A DNA stretch of 21,418 bases from Candidatus Nanopelagicaceae bacterium (GTDB lineage: Bacteria; Actinomycetota; Actinomycetes; Nanopelagicales; Nanopelagicaceae): the NCBI GenBank assembly GCA_023260175.1, contig JALQWD010000154.1, forward strand, positions 1 through 21,418, given 5' to 3'. Position numbers and translations under genes: made by a program. The first letter of the stretch is position 1, and the number at the start of each line of letters is the position of its first letter. Below the pieces are notes generated by a model. It saw only the letters and a program-made list of their open reading frames with translations. It was not told the DNA's origin and did no database searches. Below are positions 1 to 7,205 of this stretch, piece by piece.

Positions 1-314
1 GTACGGGCATCCCATTGACGCGAAACTAAGAGACCGCCACCTTCATAGGGGGTAAATGATGAAATATTTCGAGAGAGATTATTAAAACTCAAACCTAAAT
101 CTGAAACAATTTTGTCTGGTAAAAGTGAAATTAAATAGGCATAACGCGAAAGACGAGCGTCGAAATCTTCGAAAGCTTTTACGCTTTGCGTTGCTCCGCC
201 AACAACTTCTTGAGCCTCGAGAATTAAAACTTTCTTTCCCGCTTTAGCAAGGTAATTAGCCGCGACTAAGCCATTGTGGCCTGCGCCAGCAATGACTACG
301 TCGTAACTTTTCAT
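1..314 (-). CDS. FAD-dependent oxidoreductase, phytoene-desaturase-like (partial, N-terminal part only)
   Basis: The first about 104 residues are present; the rest lies beyond the left edge. The protein opens with a Rossmann FAD-binding motif, DVVIAGAGHNGLVAANYLA, followed by a strand ending in an acidic residue (VLILEA) and a VGGAT turn. This is the dinucleotide-binding layout of the phytoene desaturase/PYROXD2-like NAD(P)/FAD oxidoreductases. Substrate cannot be deduced from this fragment, and I see no carotenoid genes beside it. The ATG (312-314) overlaps the TGA of the upstream PLP-enzyme gene as ATGA, so translation is probably coupled and the two share a transcript. The family is clear; the exact role is unknown. 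Confidence 0.85.
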   Translation of the reverse strand, partial: MKSYDVVIAGAGHNGLVAANYLAKAGKKVLILEAQEVVGGATQSVKAFEDFDARLSRYAYLISLLPDKIVSDLGLSFNNLSRNISSFTPYEGGGLLVSRQWDAR

Positions 315-1453
315 AGCGATTTAACCATCCTATTTACTGCTTCAGCTAGAACAGATTCACTGGTAGCTAAGTTGATGCGGATAAATTGAGTTGCAGTTGG
401 ACCGTAAATCTTTCCGGCATTAAATGCAACGCGACCTTTATCTAAAAAGACTTGGCAAGGGTCTTCACCCAGTCCAAGCGCACTCACGTCTACCCATGCT
501 AGGTATGAGCATTCTGGAATTTCATATTTAGCCGCTGGAATGTGAGTATCAAGAAGAGTTTTCAAATAATGTGCATTAGATTCAATGGTAGAAAGTGCAG
601 CATCAAGCCACTCTTCTCCGTGATTGAAAGCTTCAACAGCGGCAAAGGCGCCAAGAATTGAAGATCTGAAATGAACTGCCATTGGCATCTTTGCAAGAAC
701 TTCATGCTTCTCTGCGCTCTGCGAAACAATAAGTGCCGATTTTAGTCCAGCAATATTGAATGCTTTGCTCGCGCTAGTTACGCAAATTCCAACTTCAGCT
801 GCAGCTGGGCTCACGGATAAGAATGGAATGAATTCTTTACCTGGGAATGCCAAAGGAGCATGAATTTCATCGCTAATTACAATCACATTATATTTCTTGG
901 CTAAGTCAGCAATTTTGCTCAACTCTTCGCGAGTGTAGATGCGGCCAAGCGGATTGTGCGGATGACAGATTGCGTGAACCTTCAAGCCGGATGCATAAAC
1001 TTTTTCGATTGCATCAAAATCTAGTGACCACTTAAGGCCATCTTGGATAAAAGGAACATCGACTAATTCAACCTTGGTCTCTTTAATCCAGTTATAAAAA
1101 TTCTGATAAATCGGAGAATTAACTAGAACTTTATCTCCTGGTACGGTTGTTACGCGGAGTACTTCGACCATACCAACGCCGACATCGGTGCAGAGACGTA
1201 CGTATTCAGGATTTACATCCCAATTCCATCTGCGCTTTGCAAAGCCGGCAAATGCTTTTCCTAGCTCTGGGATTGAACTTAGGTAACCCATATCTGAATG
1301 CGAAACCATTTCAACCAAGATATCTTGGATTGGTTTTGCAATTGGAAAGTCCATTTCGGCTACGAATAACGGTAGGACATCTGATGGGAAACCGCGCCAT
1401 TTCTCACTTCGGTGAGTGCGCATCTCTGCAAGCGACAATGCTTCAAGTTTCAT
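311..1453 (-). CDS. MalY/PatB-family PLP-dependent aminotransferase (probable cystathionine beta-lyase / C-S lyase)
   Basis: This 380-residue protein is a fold-type I PLP enzyme of normal length for MalY/PatB. The N-terminal segment RTHRSEKWR followed by LFVAEMDFPIA is typical of that branch. HPHNPLGR (about 164-171) and SDEIHAPL (about 194-201) form the cofactor pocket, and SASKAFNIAGLK carries the Schiff-base lysine at about residue 230. Family members cleave C-S bonds of cystathionine or related cysteine conjugates to thiol, pyruvate and ammonia; some act as aminotransferases. The gene lies 24 bp downstream of a LacI-type regulator and overlaps the next gene by four bases, so all three are probably co-transcribed. 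C-S lyase versus aminotransferase activity cannot be settled from sequence. The protein is cytoplasmic; no signal peptide is seen. Confidence 0.88.
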   Translation of the reverse strand: MKLEALSLAEMRTHRSEKWRGFPSDVLPLFVAEMDFPIAKPIQDILVEMVSHSDMGYLSSIPELGKAFAGFAKRRWNWDVNPEYVRLCTDVGVGMVEVLRVTTVPGDKVLVNSPIYQNFYNWIKETKVELVDVPFIQDGLKWSLDFDAIEKVYASGLKVHAICHPHNPLGRIYTREELSKIADLAKKYNVIVISDEIHAPLAFPGKEFIPFLSVSPAAAEVGICVTSASKAFNIAGLKSALIVSQSAEKHEVLAKMPMAVHFRSSILGAFAAVEAFNHGEEWLDAALSTIESNAHYLKTLLDTHIPAAKYEIPECSYLAWVDVSALGLGEDPCQVFLDKGRVAFNAGKIYGPTATQFIRINLATSESVLAEAVNRMVKSL

Positions 1454-1477
1454 GTTGGCAGGGTAATACAGCGAGAG

Positions 1478-2482
1478 CTATTCCGCAGTTATTTTGCGGG
1501 TCGAATTTCGCACAACTAACGATGTAGGCAAGGTCAGATCTGGCATGTCCGAGTCTGGCTTCTTCAATTTCTCCATGATGGACCATGCCGCCATCTCGCC
1601 CATCATCTGAACCGGCTGTTCGATTGTGGTTAAATCGAAATACTCTGCCATTTCATGATTATCAAAGCCGACAATAGAAATGTCATCAGGAACTTTCAAA
1701 CCATGTTTCTTGACTGCATGAATAGCACCGATAGCCATTTCATCAGATTCGCAGAAAATTGCAGTTGGGCGATTTTTTCTTGCAAGTAATTCACCCATTG
1801 CCTGCATCGCAGTTGCAGCTTGGAAATCGCCGATCACTTCATGCATCGGATCAAATTCAATTCCACTCTCTTCGAGAACTTGGAGAAAACCAATGCGGCG
1901 ATCGCGCGGAACTGGAAATTGATATGGGTTGTTATTAACGCCGCCAATTAATCCAATTCGTTTATGTCCTTGATTTACCAAATGCTGTGTTGCAACTTTG
2001 GCGCCTGCAACGTCATCAATTCTCACACTTGAAACGCGTTTATCTGATGTACCAACTAGCGCAGTTGGGATATTAAGGCCCAAAATTGATTGAAATTCTT
2101 CTTCATCTAGTGGAACACTTATTGAAATCAATGCATCGATACGTCCACGTAAATACTCATCTTTGAAAACACGGTTACGATCTTCGTTTTGATTGATGTT
2201 ATAGACAAGAAGATCTAAGCCTGCTTCTTGCAGAACTTGTTCGGCGCCTTGAATTACCTTTGCGAAGTACCAACGACTGATGTAAGGAGCGATAATGCCG
2301 ACGCTGTTAGCGCGCTTTGGCTCTTGATTCTTAATTGAGGTTAAGGTGTAATTTAATTTGGCAGCGGCTGCTTCAATTTTGGCGCGAGTTTCAGGGTTAA
2401 CGTGTTGCATGGCGCGAAGAGCACGCGAAACCGTTGCCGTCGAGACGCCAGCCTCTCGAGCTACATCCTTGATTCCAGCCAT
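1478..2482 (-). CDS. LacI-family transcriptional regulator
   Basis: The 334-residue protein begins with a textbook LacI helix-turn-helix (IKDVAREAGVSTATVSRAL, residues 4-22) followed by a periplasmic-binding-protein-like effector domain from about residue 60 (SVGIIAPYISRWYFAKVIQG and DISIVGFDNHEMAEYF are family hallmarks). It probably represses or activates in response to a small ligand, often a sugar in this family, but no sugar gene lies nearby. It is first in a run with the MalY/PatB-like enzyme and the FAD oxidoreductase. The intergenic region in front of it carries several ATGTAA-like elements, so autoregulation is likely. Oddity: the hinge between the two domains (45-58) lacks the usual Y-x-P-N and A-R-x-L pattern. 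Family assignment is firm; ligand and regulon are unknown. Confidence 0.93.
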   Translation of the reverse strand: MAGIKDVAREAGVSTATVSRALRAMQHVNPETRAKIEAAAAKLNYTLTSIKNQEPKRANSVGIIAPYISRWYFAKVIQGAEQVLQEAGLDLLVYNINQNEDRNRVFKDEYLRGRIDALISISVPLDEEEFQSILGLNIPTALVGTSDKRVSSVRIDDVAGAKVATQHLVNQGHKRIGLIGGVNNNPYQFPVPRDRRIGFLQVLEESGIEFDPMHEVIGDFQAATAMQAMGELLARKNRPTAIFCESDEMAIGAIHAVKKHGLKVPDDISIVGFDNHEMAEYFDLTTIEQPVQMMGEMAAWSIMEKLKKPDSDMPDLTLPTSLVVRNSTRKITAE

Positions 2483-2500
2483 TGCATCCCTGTCATTTCT

Positions 2501-2557
2501 ATGTAAAACTCTGTAACTGCATGTAAACCAGATGCAAACGTTACATCTTTATGTAAC
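2501..2557. promoter_or_regulatory. Phased ATGTAA repeat cluster with inverted repeat (candidate operator array)
   Basis: In the gap between the divergent LacI-family gene and the DNA glycosylase gene, six copies of an ATGTAA-like hexamer occur: ATGTAA at 2501, CTGTAA at 2511, ATGTAA at 2521, ATGCAA at 2532, the inverse TTACAT at 2541 and ATGTAA at 2551. The first four are spaced 10, 10 and 11 bases apart, about one helical turn. The last two form a perfect inverted repeat, GTTACAT-CTTT-ATGTAAC (2540-2557, arms of 7). GCAAACGTT at 2534-2542 also has the central CpG seen in many LacI-family operators. A binding role is inferred from position and pattern; the bound protein is unknown. Confidence 0.5.
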
Positions 2558-2585
2558 TTTTCATAACCCCCATCTTGGTCATATT

Positions 2586-2590
2586 AGGAG
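2586..2590 (+). promoter_or_regulatory. Shine-Dalgarno AGGAG that decides the glycosylase start
   Basis: AGGAG at 2586-2590 stands five bases before a TTG codon at 2596. The longer reading frame opens at another TTG (2575), which would place this site inside the coding sequence. An ATG at 2614 has no comparable site. The 2596 start is therefore preferred. Confidence 0.5.
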
Positions 2591-2595
2591 ATCCA

Positions 2596-3210
2596 TTGAT
2601 TACAGAAGCCAAGATGCGAAAAATAGTTAGTGAAATTGCGGCGAGCGATAAACGCTTCGCTCCCGTCATTGATGCCTCAGAACTCTGCGATATCGGAACC
2701 ACAAACCCTGAACGCTCTCATTTTGAATCCCTAGTCTCATCTGTGATTTCACAACAACTTGCAACTGCCGCCGCAAGCACAATCAAAAAGCGATTTGTGC
2801 TCGAATGCGGAAAAGTAACTCCTAAGAATGTTGCAGCGATGGATATTTTTCAATTACGCGGCGCTGGGCTTTCTGGCGCTAAATCTAAAACCATTCAAGG
2901 GCTAGCAAATGCTGCGCTAGAAAAGGAAGTAGATTTCAAAAATCTTCACAATATGAATGATGAAGATGTTTATCGAAATTTAACGAAGCTTTGGGGTATC
3001 GGTCCATGGACCGTTGATATGTTCATGATGTTTCAGCTGGGGCGATTAGATATTTGGCCAACCGGCGACCTGGGTGTTCGCCGTGGCTGGGAAAAGGTCC
3101 ATCGCCTAAAAGAGGAAATTACCCCTGAAGAACTAGGTAAAAAAGGCGAAAAATTCCGCCCACATCGCAGCATTGTCGCCTGGTATTGCTGGCGCGCGAT
3201 CGATATGTAA
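2596..3210 (+). CDS. DNA-3-methyladenine glycosylase, AlkA-like HhH-GPD protein
   Basis: This 204-residue protein of the HhH-GPD superfamily removes alkylated bases to start base-excision repair. The helix-hairpin-helix is LWGIGPWTVDMFMMF (about 132-146), and the catalytic aspartate follows in WPTGDLGVRRG (Asp158, counting from the TTG at 2596). FESLVSSVISQQLA (43-56) matches the first conserved helix of AlkA-type enzymes. There is no Cys cluster for an Fe-S centre, which argues against endonuclease III or MutY. It lacks the extra N-terminal lobe of E. coli AlkA, as usual for short bacterial homologues. The start is uncertain: TTG 2575 (211 aa), TTG 2596 (good Shine-Dalgarno) or ATG 2614. Its stop codon directly abuts that of the convergent msrAB gene, with no intergenic base. 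Confidence 0.88.
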   Translation: MITEAKMRKIVSEIAASDKRFAPVIDASELCDIGTTNPERSHFESLVSSVISQQLATAAASTIKKRFVLECGKVTPKNVAAMDIFQLRGAGLSGAKSKTIQGLANAALEKEVDFKNLHNMNDEDVYRNLTKLWGIGPWTVDMFMMFQLGRLDIWPTGDLGVRRGWEKVHRLKEEITPEELGKKGEKFRPHRSIVAWYCWRAIDM

Positions 3211-4122
3211 TTACTTATCTTCTAATATTAAAGAGACAGAGTTAATGCACCAACGTTGATCCGTTGGAGTATCAAAACCTTCGCCCTCGAATACATGGCC
3301 TAAATGCGAATTACATTTAGCACATCGCACCTCGGTTCTAACGCGGGGCGCTAAAGAACGATCTTCCAAAAGTATTACCGCATCGCCTTCAGTCGGTGCA
3401 TAAAAAGATGGCCAGCCACAGCCAGAGTGGAATTTAGTTTCACTTCTAAATAACTCTGAATTACATGCCTTGCATTTGTAAACGCCAACTTTGTCAGTAT
3501 CTGTATATTCGCCAGTAAATGGACGTTCGGTTGCACCTTTTCGCAAAACTTCATATGAAAGTGGATCGAGTTTTGCTTTCAACTCTTCTTCGTTGATGCT
3601 TGGATACGGAACGCCGGTAGATGAGTGGCAGTCATAGCCATTTGGATTCTTCTCTAAATAGCGCTGGTGATAATCCTCTGCCCGCCAATATTTGTGAGGA
3701 GTCGCATCGGTAATATCTGTGACAATCGGACCAATGCCATCTTTTGCTAATTCTTTTCCGTAAATCTTCGCTGCATTAAATGCGAGCGCCTCTTGTTCGG
3801 AGCTGGTGTAGAAAATAGCGCTTCGATATTGAGTTCCAATATCTCCACCTTGCTGATTCAATGAAGTCGGATCATGCATGGTGAAAAATTCTTCGAGTAA
3901 TCTTTGATAGCTGATCAATTGCGGATCAAAAGTGACCTCAACAGTCTCTGCATGATTAGTAGTTTTCTTGCAGACCTCTTCATATGTTGGATTTTCAGTA
4001 TCTCCGCCCATATAACCAACCGAGGTGCTAATTACGCCAGGAAGATTCCAGAATCTGCGCTCTGCTCCCCAGAAGCATCCGGTTGCGAAGTAAGCCTTCT
4101 CTAAACCATTTAATCCGTTCAT
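3211..4122 (-). CDS. msrAB: Bifunctional peptide methionine sulfoxide reductase MsrA-MsrB fusion
   Basis: The 303-residue protein joins two repair enzymes that reduce both epimers of methionine sulfoxide in oxidised proteins. The MsrA half comes first, with the catalytic GCFWG motif (Cys16) and a likely resolving cysteine in GYDCHSS (Cys165). The MsrB half (about 183-300) has zinc-binding pairs CKAC (217/220) and CAKC (267/270), CGWPSF with Cys235, and catalytic Cys292 in RWCINS. All required residues are present, so both halves should be active. There is no signal peptide, so it is probably cytoplasmic with thioredoxin as reductant. No thioredoxin domain is fused. It stands alone between a convergent glycosylase gene and a divergent tRNA gene. 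A weak Shine-Dalgarno (AGG) lies before the ATG. Confidence 0.95.
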   Translation of the reverse strand: MNGLNGLEKAYFATGCFWGAERRFWNLPGVISTSVGYMGGDTENPTYEEVCKKTTNHAETVEVTFDPQLISYQRLLEEFFTMHDPTSLNQQGGDIGTQYRSAIFYTSSEQEALAFNAAKIYGKELAKDGIGPIVTDITDATPHKYWRAEDYHQRYLEKNPNGYDCHSSTGVPYPSINEEELKAKLDPLSYEVLRKGATERPFTGEYTDTDKVGVYKCKACNSELFRSETKFHSGCGWPSFYAPTEGDAVILLEDRSLAPRVRTEVRCAKCNSHLGHVFEGEGFDTPTDQRWCINSVSLILEDK

Positions 4123-4169
4123 GTGACCTGGATTCTTTCATCCAATACGATTAGAGGTGAAATCCATTA

Positions 4170-4241
4170 GCCCTCGTAGCTCAGGGGATAGAGCACGGCC
4201 CTCCGGAGGCTGGTGCACAGGTTCGAATCCTGTCGAGGGCG
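4170..4241 (+). tRNA. tRNA-Arg (anticodon CCG)
   Basis: The sequence folds as a full cloverleaf. The acceptor stem GCCCTCG (4170-4176) pairs perfectly with CGAGGGC (4234-4240), followed by discriminator G4241. The D arm is GCTC/GAGC. The anticodon stem is CGGCC/GGCTG around the loop CTCCGGA, giving anticodon CCG at 4203-4205. The T arm is ACAGG/CCTGT around TTCGAAT. The 3' CCA is not encoded. The variable loop is short, so this is a class I tRNA. It reads CGG arginine codons. Confidence 0.96.
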
Positions 4242-4273
4242 CTCTAAATCACCCACATTTTTCTCGTACCCTC

Positions 4274-4302
4274 TTGTAACGAATTAATAACTATTGGAGA
4301 AT
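4274..4302 (+). promoter_or_regulatory. Candidate promoter of whiB1
   Basis: A -35-like TTGTAA (4274-4279) and a -10-like GAGAAT (4297-4302) are separated by 17 bases, between the tRNA and whiB1. Transcription would begin near 4309, leaving a leader of about 60 bases that opens with the inverted repeat at 4314-4332. The match to consensus is partial, so this is a weak prediction. Confidence 0.35.
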
Positions 4303-4313
4303 ACGTCTTCGGT

Positions 4314-4332
4314 TTAACTCATCGTGAGTTAA
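4314..4332. repeat. Perfect inverted repeat in the whiB1 leader (operator or hairpin)
   Basis: TTAACTCA-TCG-TGAGTTAA has two perfect 8-base arms around a 3-base centre, 35 bases before the whiB1 ATG and just after the proposed promoter. It could be a dimeric repressor operator or an RNA hairpin in the leader. No U tract follows, so it does not look like a terminator. Confidence 0.6.
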
Positions 4333-4367
4333 TTTCTTTCAACCCATCGTAAAAGGACGGTTTCCCC

Positions 4368-4643
4368 ATGGATTGGCGCCATCAGAGTGCATGCCGTGAC
4401 GAGGATCCTGAGCTTTTCTTCCCGGTTGGAAATACCGGCCCTGCAATCACCCAAATCGAAGAGGCTAAGAAAGTCTGCATGCGTTGCTCTGTGAAGGATC
4501 AATGTTTGGCATGGGCTCTCGAATCAGGTCAAGATGCTGGCGTATGGGGCGGTTTATCTGAAGATGAGCGTCGTGCAATGAAGCGTCGCGCTGCACGTAA
4601 TCGTGCACGTATGGCTGAATTAAGTCGCCAAGACGATCACTAA
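4368..4643 (+). CDS. whiB1: WhiB1-type iron-sulfur transcription factor
   Basis: The 91-residue protein has the four cluster-binding cysteines at 9, 37, 40 and 46, matching the spacing of mycobacterial WhiB1. It also has the opening MDWRH-x3-CRDEDPELFFPVG, the turn GVWGGLSEDERR and a basic C-terminal tail (KRRAARNRAR) that contacts DNA. In the family it holds a 4Fe-4S cluster sensitive to nitric oxide or oxygen and works with the primary sigma factor. An AAGGA Shine-Dalgarno lies at about 4353-4357. It converges on the pdtaS-like gene with stop codons overlapping (4640-4643). The whiB1-pdtaS neighbourhood is also found in mycobacteria (Rv3219-Rv3220c), which supports orthology. Control may involve the inverted repeat in its leader. 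Confidence 0.95.
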   Translation: MDWRHQSACRDEDPELFFPVGNTGPAITQIEEAKKVCMRCSVKDQCLAWALESGQDAGVWGGLSEDERRAMKRRAARNRARMAELSRQDDH

Positions 4644-6022
4644 CGAATTTCAAAGCGCAATTGCGCTGTAGTTCCCTTTTCAGTTCCAGAAATTTCAAGC
4701 GAACCTTTTAATTCACTTTCTGTCAACGTGCGCACGATCTGCAATCCAAGGTTTGATGAATCTTTTAAGTTAAACCCTGCAGGTAATCCCACGCCATCGT
4801 CCTCTATTTTTACGGCGCAGCTATCTCCGGTACGGCTAAAAATGACATCCACTTTGCTGCCTTTGGTAGTCAGGCCATGCTCTATTGCATTTGCAACAAG
4901 TTCCGTAATTACTAACGACAGAGGTGTCGCAATCTTCGGATCTAATGAACCTAAAGAGCCCAATCTCCTAACCGTAATATCGCTAACTGCGCCCGCAGCA
5001 CGAGGTGCAAGATCTACTGCATGGCTAATTAAAGAATCCACCACTGAATCAAAATCTACTTCATCTTTGCCGCTTGATGACAAAGTCTCATGAACTAACG
5101 CAATAGATGAGATGCGACGTACCGCTTCATCGAGCGCTCCGCGGGCTTTCAAGTCTTCGACTCTGCGAGATTGCAAGCGTAAAAGCGCTGAAACCGTCTG
5201 CAAATTGTTCTTAACTCGATGATGAATTTCTTTGATTGTGGCATCTTTTAAGAGTAATTCGCGTTCTCGGCGACGAATTTCGGTGACATTGTGTAAAAGT
5301 ACAACGCTGCCAAGACGGACACCGCTACTGGTAAGTGGCAATAAAGTTAATTCAACGCTGCCACCACGCGATTCCAATTCAATCTGCGAAACTTCTATCT
5401 TTTCATTTAGCTCTTGAAATTCATTTCTAGGTCTATTTAATATTTTCGAAGCGATATCTGAGAGATGAAGTTTCTCTAGTTCGCTCTCCCACCCTAATCT
5501 GCTAAATGCAGATCTTCCGTTTGGGCTGGCATAGGTAACAACTCCATCTTTATCAAGCCTAATAAAACCATCGCCTACACGTGGAGAAGGGTTTAGTGAA
5601 CTAATTGCGATTTCGTAAGGAAAATTTCCTTCTCCAACCATATTCAACAATTGCTCAGCGATGACTTGATATTCATTTTCCAATCGACCGGTACCGCGGT
5701 TTACGTCAGAGTTTCTATGGCGCGCAATCTGCGCTATCTGAATTCCTTTATATCTAACAGGAAAGTAATCAACGCTATCGCCATCATAAAGTTCAGTAAC
5801 TTCATCGCCAACAAAATCTTGAGGAAAGAGAGTTGCGGCTGTTGCCGCGCGCACTTGCGCGATTGCTAGCTGATTGCCATTTCTAGATTTAACCCACAAC
5901 GCCAAATCTGCAAAACTTAAATCGGCAATAATCTGCCAGTCAGACGCGATTCGTTTTAAACGCGATATCTCATCAGAGTTTAAATTCGTTGAATCTCTGA
6001 GAATTTGATCTATCTGCAACAT
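4640..6022 (-). CDS. pdtaS: PdtaS-like sensor histidine kinase (HisKA_2 type, PAS domain)
   Basis: This 460-residue soluble kinase has no membrane segment. An N-terminal GAF-like sensory region (about 1-130) is followed by a PAS domain (about 145-245, VGDGFIRLDKDGVVTYASPNG). The HisKA_2 dimerisation/phosphorylation motif is EIHHRVKNNLQ (His267/His268), and the HATPase has N-box ELVANAIEHG (about 374-383), DDGVGLP and GLQIV. This is the layout of mycobacterial PdtaS, which signals to the RNA-binding antiterminator regulator PdtaR; no such regulator is in this window. It is the last gene of a four-gene run, and its ATG overlaps the preceding stop as TAATG, so translation is coupled. The 3' end overlaps the end of whiB1 by four bases on the other strand. 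Orthology to PdtaS is well supported by neighbourhood; the signal it senses is unknown. Confidence 0.88.
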   Translation of the reverse strand: MLQIDQILRDSTNLNSDEISRLKRIASDWQIIADLSFADLALWVKSRNGNQLAIAQVRAATAATLFPQDFVGDEVTELYDGDSVDYFPVRYKGIQIAQIARHRNSDVNRGTGRLENEYQVIAEQLLNMVGEGNFPYEIAISSLNPSPRVGDGFIRLDKDGVVTYASPNGRSAFSRLGWESELEKLHLSDIASKILNRPRNEFQELNEKIEVSQIELESRGGSVELTLLPLTSSGVRLGSVVLLHNVTEIRRRERELLLKDATIKEIHHRVKNNLQTVSALLRLQSRRVEDLKARGALDEAVRRISSIALVHETLSSSGKDEVDFDSVVDSLISHAVDLAPRAAGAVSDITVRRLGSLGSLDPKIATPLSLVITELVANAIEHGLTTKGSKVDVIFSRTGDSCAVKIEDDGVGLPAGFNLKDSSNLGLQIVRTLTESELKGSLEISGTEKGTTAQLRFEIR

Positions 6023-6369
6023 TAGAGCCAGCTTGCGATTTGATGTTTGATCTCTTCAGGTGCAAACCATGATAGCTCTTCCCCGTCTTCGGAATAGAGC
6101 AAAGCTGCTACCTGATTGAAAGCTATAGAGATTGATTCGCCATTTATTTGATCTTCTTTTAAGTCGACTGCTATTACAAAGCCAGCTTTGCCTTGGTTTA
6201 ATTCAAGGGAATCGTCGGCAGCTAATTGGCTAACTAGGTGTTCGCGCTCTTCCTCGTCTATGCCTGCATCGAATTCAAATTGCTCGGGGGTTAAATATTC
6301 ATCGAAGGTAACGGCCTGAGTTAATAATGTATTAATTAGCTCTGGAGTGGTCGCTACATAAACGCGCAT
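6022..6369 (-). CDS. Small conserved actinobacterial protein (DUF6912-like)
   Basis: This 115-residue acidic protein has no membrane segment, signal peptide or recognisable catalytic motif. It opens with MRVYVATTPELINTLL and has a C-terminal ELSWFAPEEIKHQIASWL segment. This pattern of an MRVY(V/L) start, an A(V)D(L/V)-type strand and a Trp-bearing acidic end resembles the uncharacterised DUF6912 family of Actinobacteria. I place it there from memory, with moderate confidence. It lies between the CpaE-like ATPase gene (ATGA-type overlap at 6369) and the kinase gene (one-base overlap at 6022), so it is almost certainly made with them. Its function is unknown; a partner or adaptor of one neighbour is possible. 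Confidence 0.7.
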   Translation of the reverse strand: MRVYVATTPELINTLLTQAVTFDEYLTPEQFEFDAGIDEEEREHLVSQLAADDSLELNQGKAGFVIAVDLKEDQINGESISIAFNQVAALLYSEDGEELSWFAPEEIKHQIASWL

Positions 6370-7205
6370 TAGCCAAGAGTAGCGATGGACTTTCGAGCAA
6401 GCGAATTGCCGGCAACCTCCATCAGAGCGCTCTTGCTTTCAGCGGCGGCTTCAAATGATTTGAGATCCAGCGGGACATTTAGGCAATCCATGCGAGGGAA
6501 GAGTTCTTCGATCTGAGCACGCCATCTCTGCTGGGTCTTTGTACGTTCCGCGAAATTAAATATGGTGACAGTTGGATTCAGGTCTAACTCCTGCAATCTA
6601 GCCAAGGTATTAAAACCTGCCCTGGTAACAACATAAATTTCATCGGCTTCGCTTAAAAGTGGATGGTTTAAATTACTGCCCAGATCAAAGACAATCTTTT
6701 CACATTCAATTGAAGCAGGAATACCTTGGGTTGCGTACAGGCTTTTTGTAATTTTCTCGCTTTTGCCTTCAATCCGATGAAGTCCTAGAGCTCTAGCAAT
6801 ATCTGGATTTCGATTATCAAGGTCAGTGAGCAGGACCTGACAATTCTGCGAATGTTCAAATGCGTAATTGATCGCCATTGTCGTTGTACCAACTCCACCT
6901 GAGAGGCCAACAAAACAGATGACTTTTGCGGCGCCACGGTTAAAAGAGAAACTTTCCGACTTGCTTCCTGGCTCTAAGAGCGCTGAAATTTCTTCCAGTG
7001 ACATTGATTTATTCACTATTACTCGCGTGTAAGCAAAATCAATCTGTCGAGCGCAAACCAAAGTTATGTCTTTCGCTCGTTCTGCTTCCCTAACTTGCTC
7101 AATAGATACGCCACGAATTGCTAGCTCTCCATTAATGGCAGCAATAGCCTTAATTACAGCTGATTCAAGTTCAGGATCCGCAATGTAAGTTACGAATTTA
7201 GCCAT
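6369..7205 (-). CDS. CpaE/MinD-like ATPase (Flp-pilus or septum-type P-loop protein)
   Basis: The 278-residue protein has an N-terminal receiver-like part (1-90) followed by a MinD/ParA-fold ATPase. The P-loop is GLSGGVGTTT (100-109), with LLTDLD (125-130) and IVFDLGS (171-177) as the following acidic strands. The usual P-loop and signature lysines are replaced by Thr and Ser, a deviation seen in CpaE/TadZ relatives. CpaE proteins position Tad/Flp pilus machinery at the pole. The upstream SAF-domain gene is CpaB-like and overlaps by eight bases, which supports the CpaE link. No other pilus gene (secretin, CpaF ATPase, pilin) is in the window. The role here is therefore open: pilus remnant, or a separate envelope-linked system. 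Confidence 0.8.
   Translation of the reverse strand: MAKFVTYIADPELESAVIKAIAAINGELAIRGVSIEQVREAERAKDITLVCARQIDFAYTRVIVNKSMSLEEISALLEPGSKSESFSFNRGAAKVICFVGLSGGVGTTTMAINYAFEHSQNCQVLLTDLDNRNPDIARALGLHRIEGKSEKITKSLYATQGIPASIECEKIVFDLGSNLNHPLLSEADEIYVVTRAGFNTLARLQELDLNPTVTIFNFAERTKTQQRWRAQIEELFPRMDCLNVPLDLKSFEAAAESKSALMEVAGNSLARKSIATLG

Noticed and set aside
1147..1527. 126-residue open frame on the plus strand
   Set aside because: It is antisense to the MalY/PatB-like gene, has no domain or Shine-Dalgarno, and runs across the gene junction; a shadow frame.
4129..4144. Small hairpin TGGAT-N6-ATCCA before msrAB
   Set aside because: Five-base arms in AT-rich DNA are likely by chance.
4242..4273. 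Terminator after tRNA-Arg
   Set aside because: No stem-loop followed by a T tract is visible.
4314..4332. CRP/FNR-type site before whiB1
   Set aside because: The palindrome lacks TGTGA-N6-TCACA; its arms and 3-base centre have a different layout.
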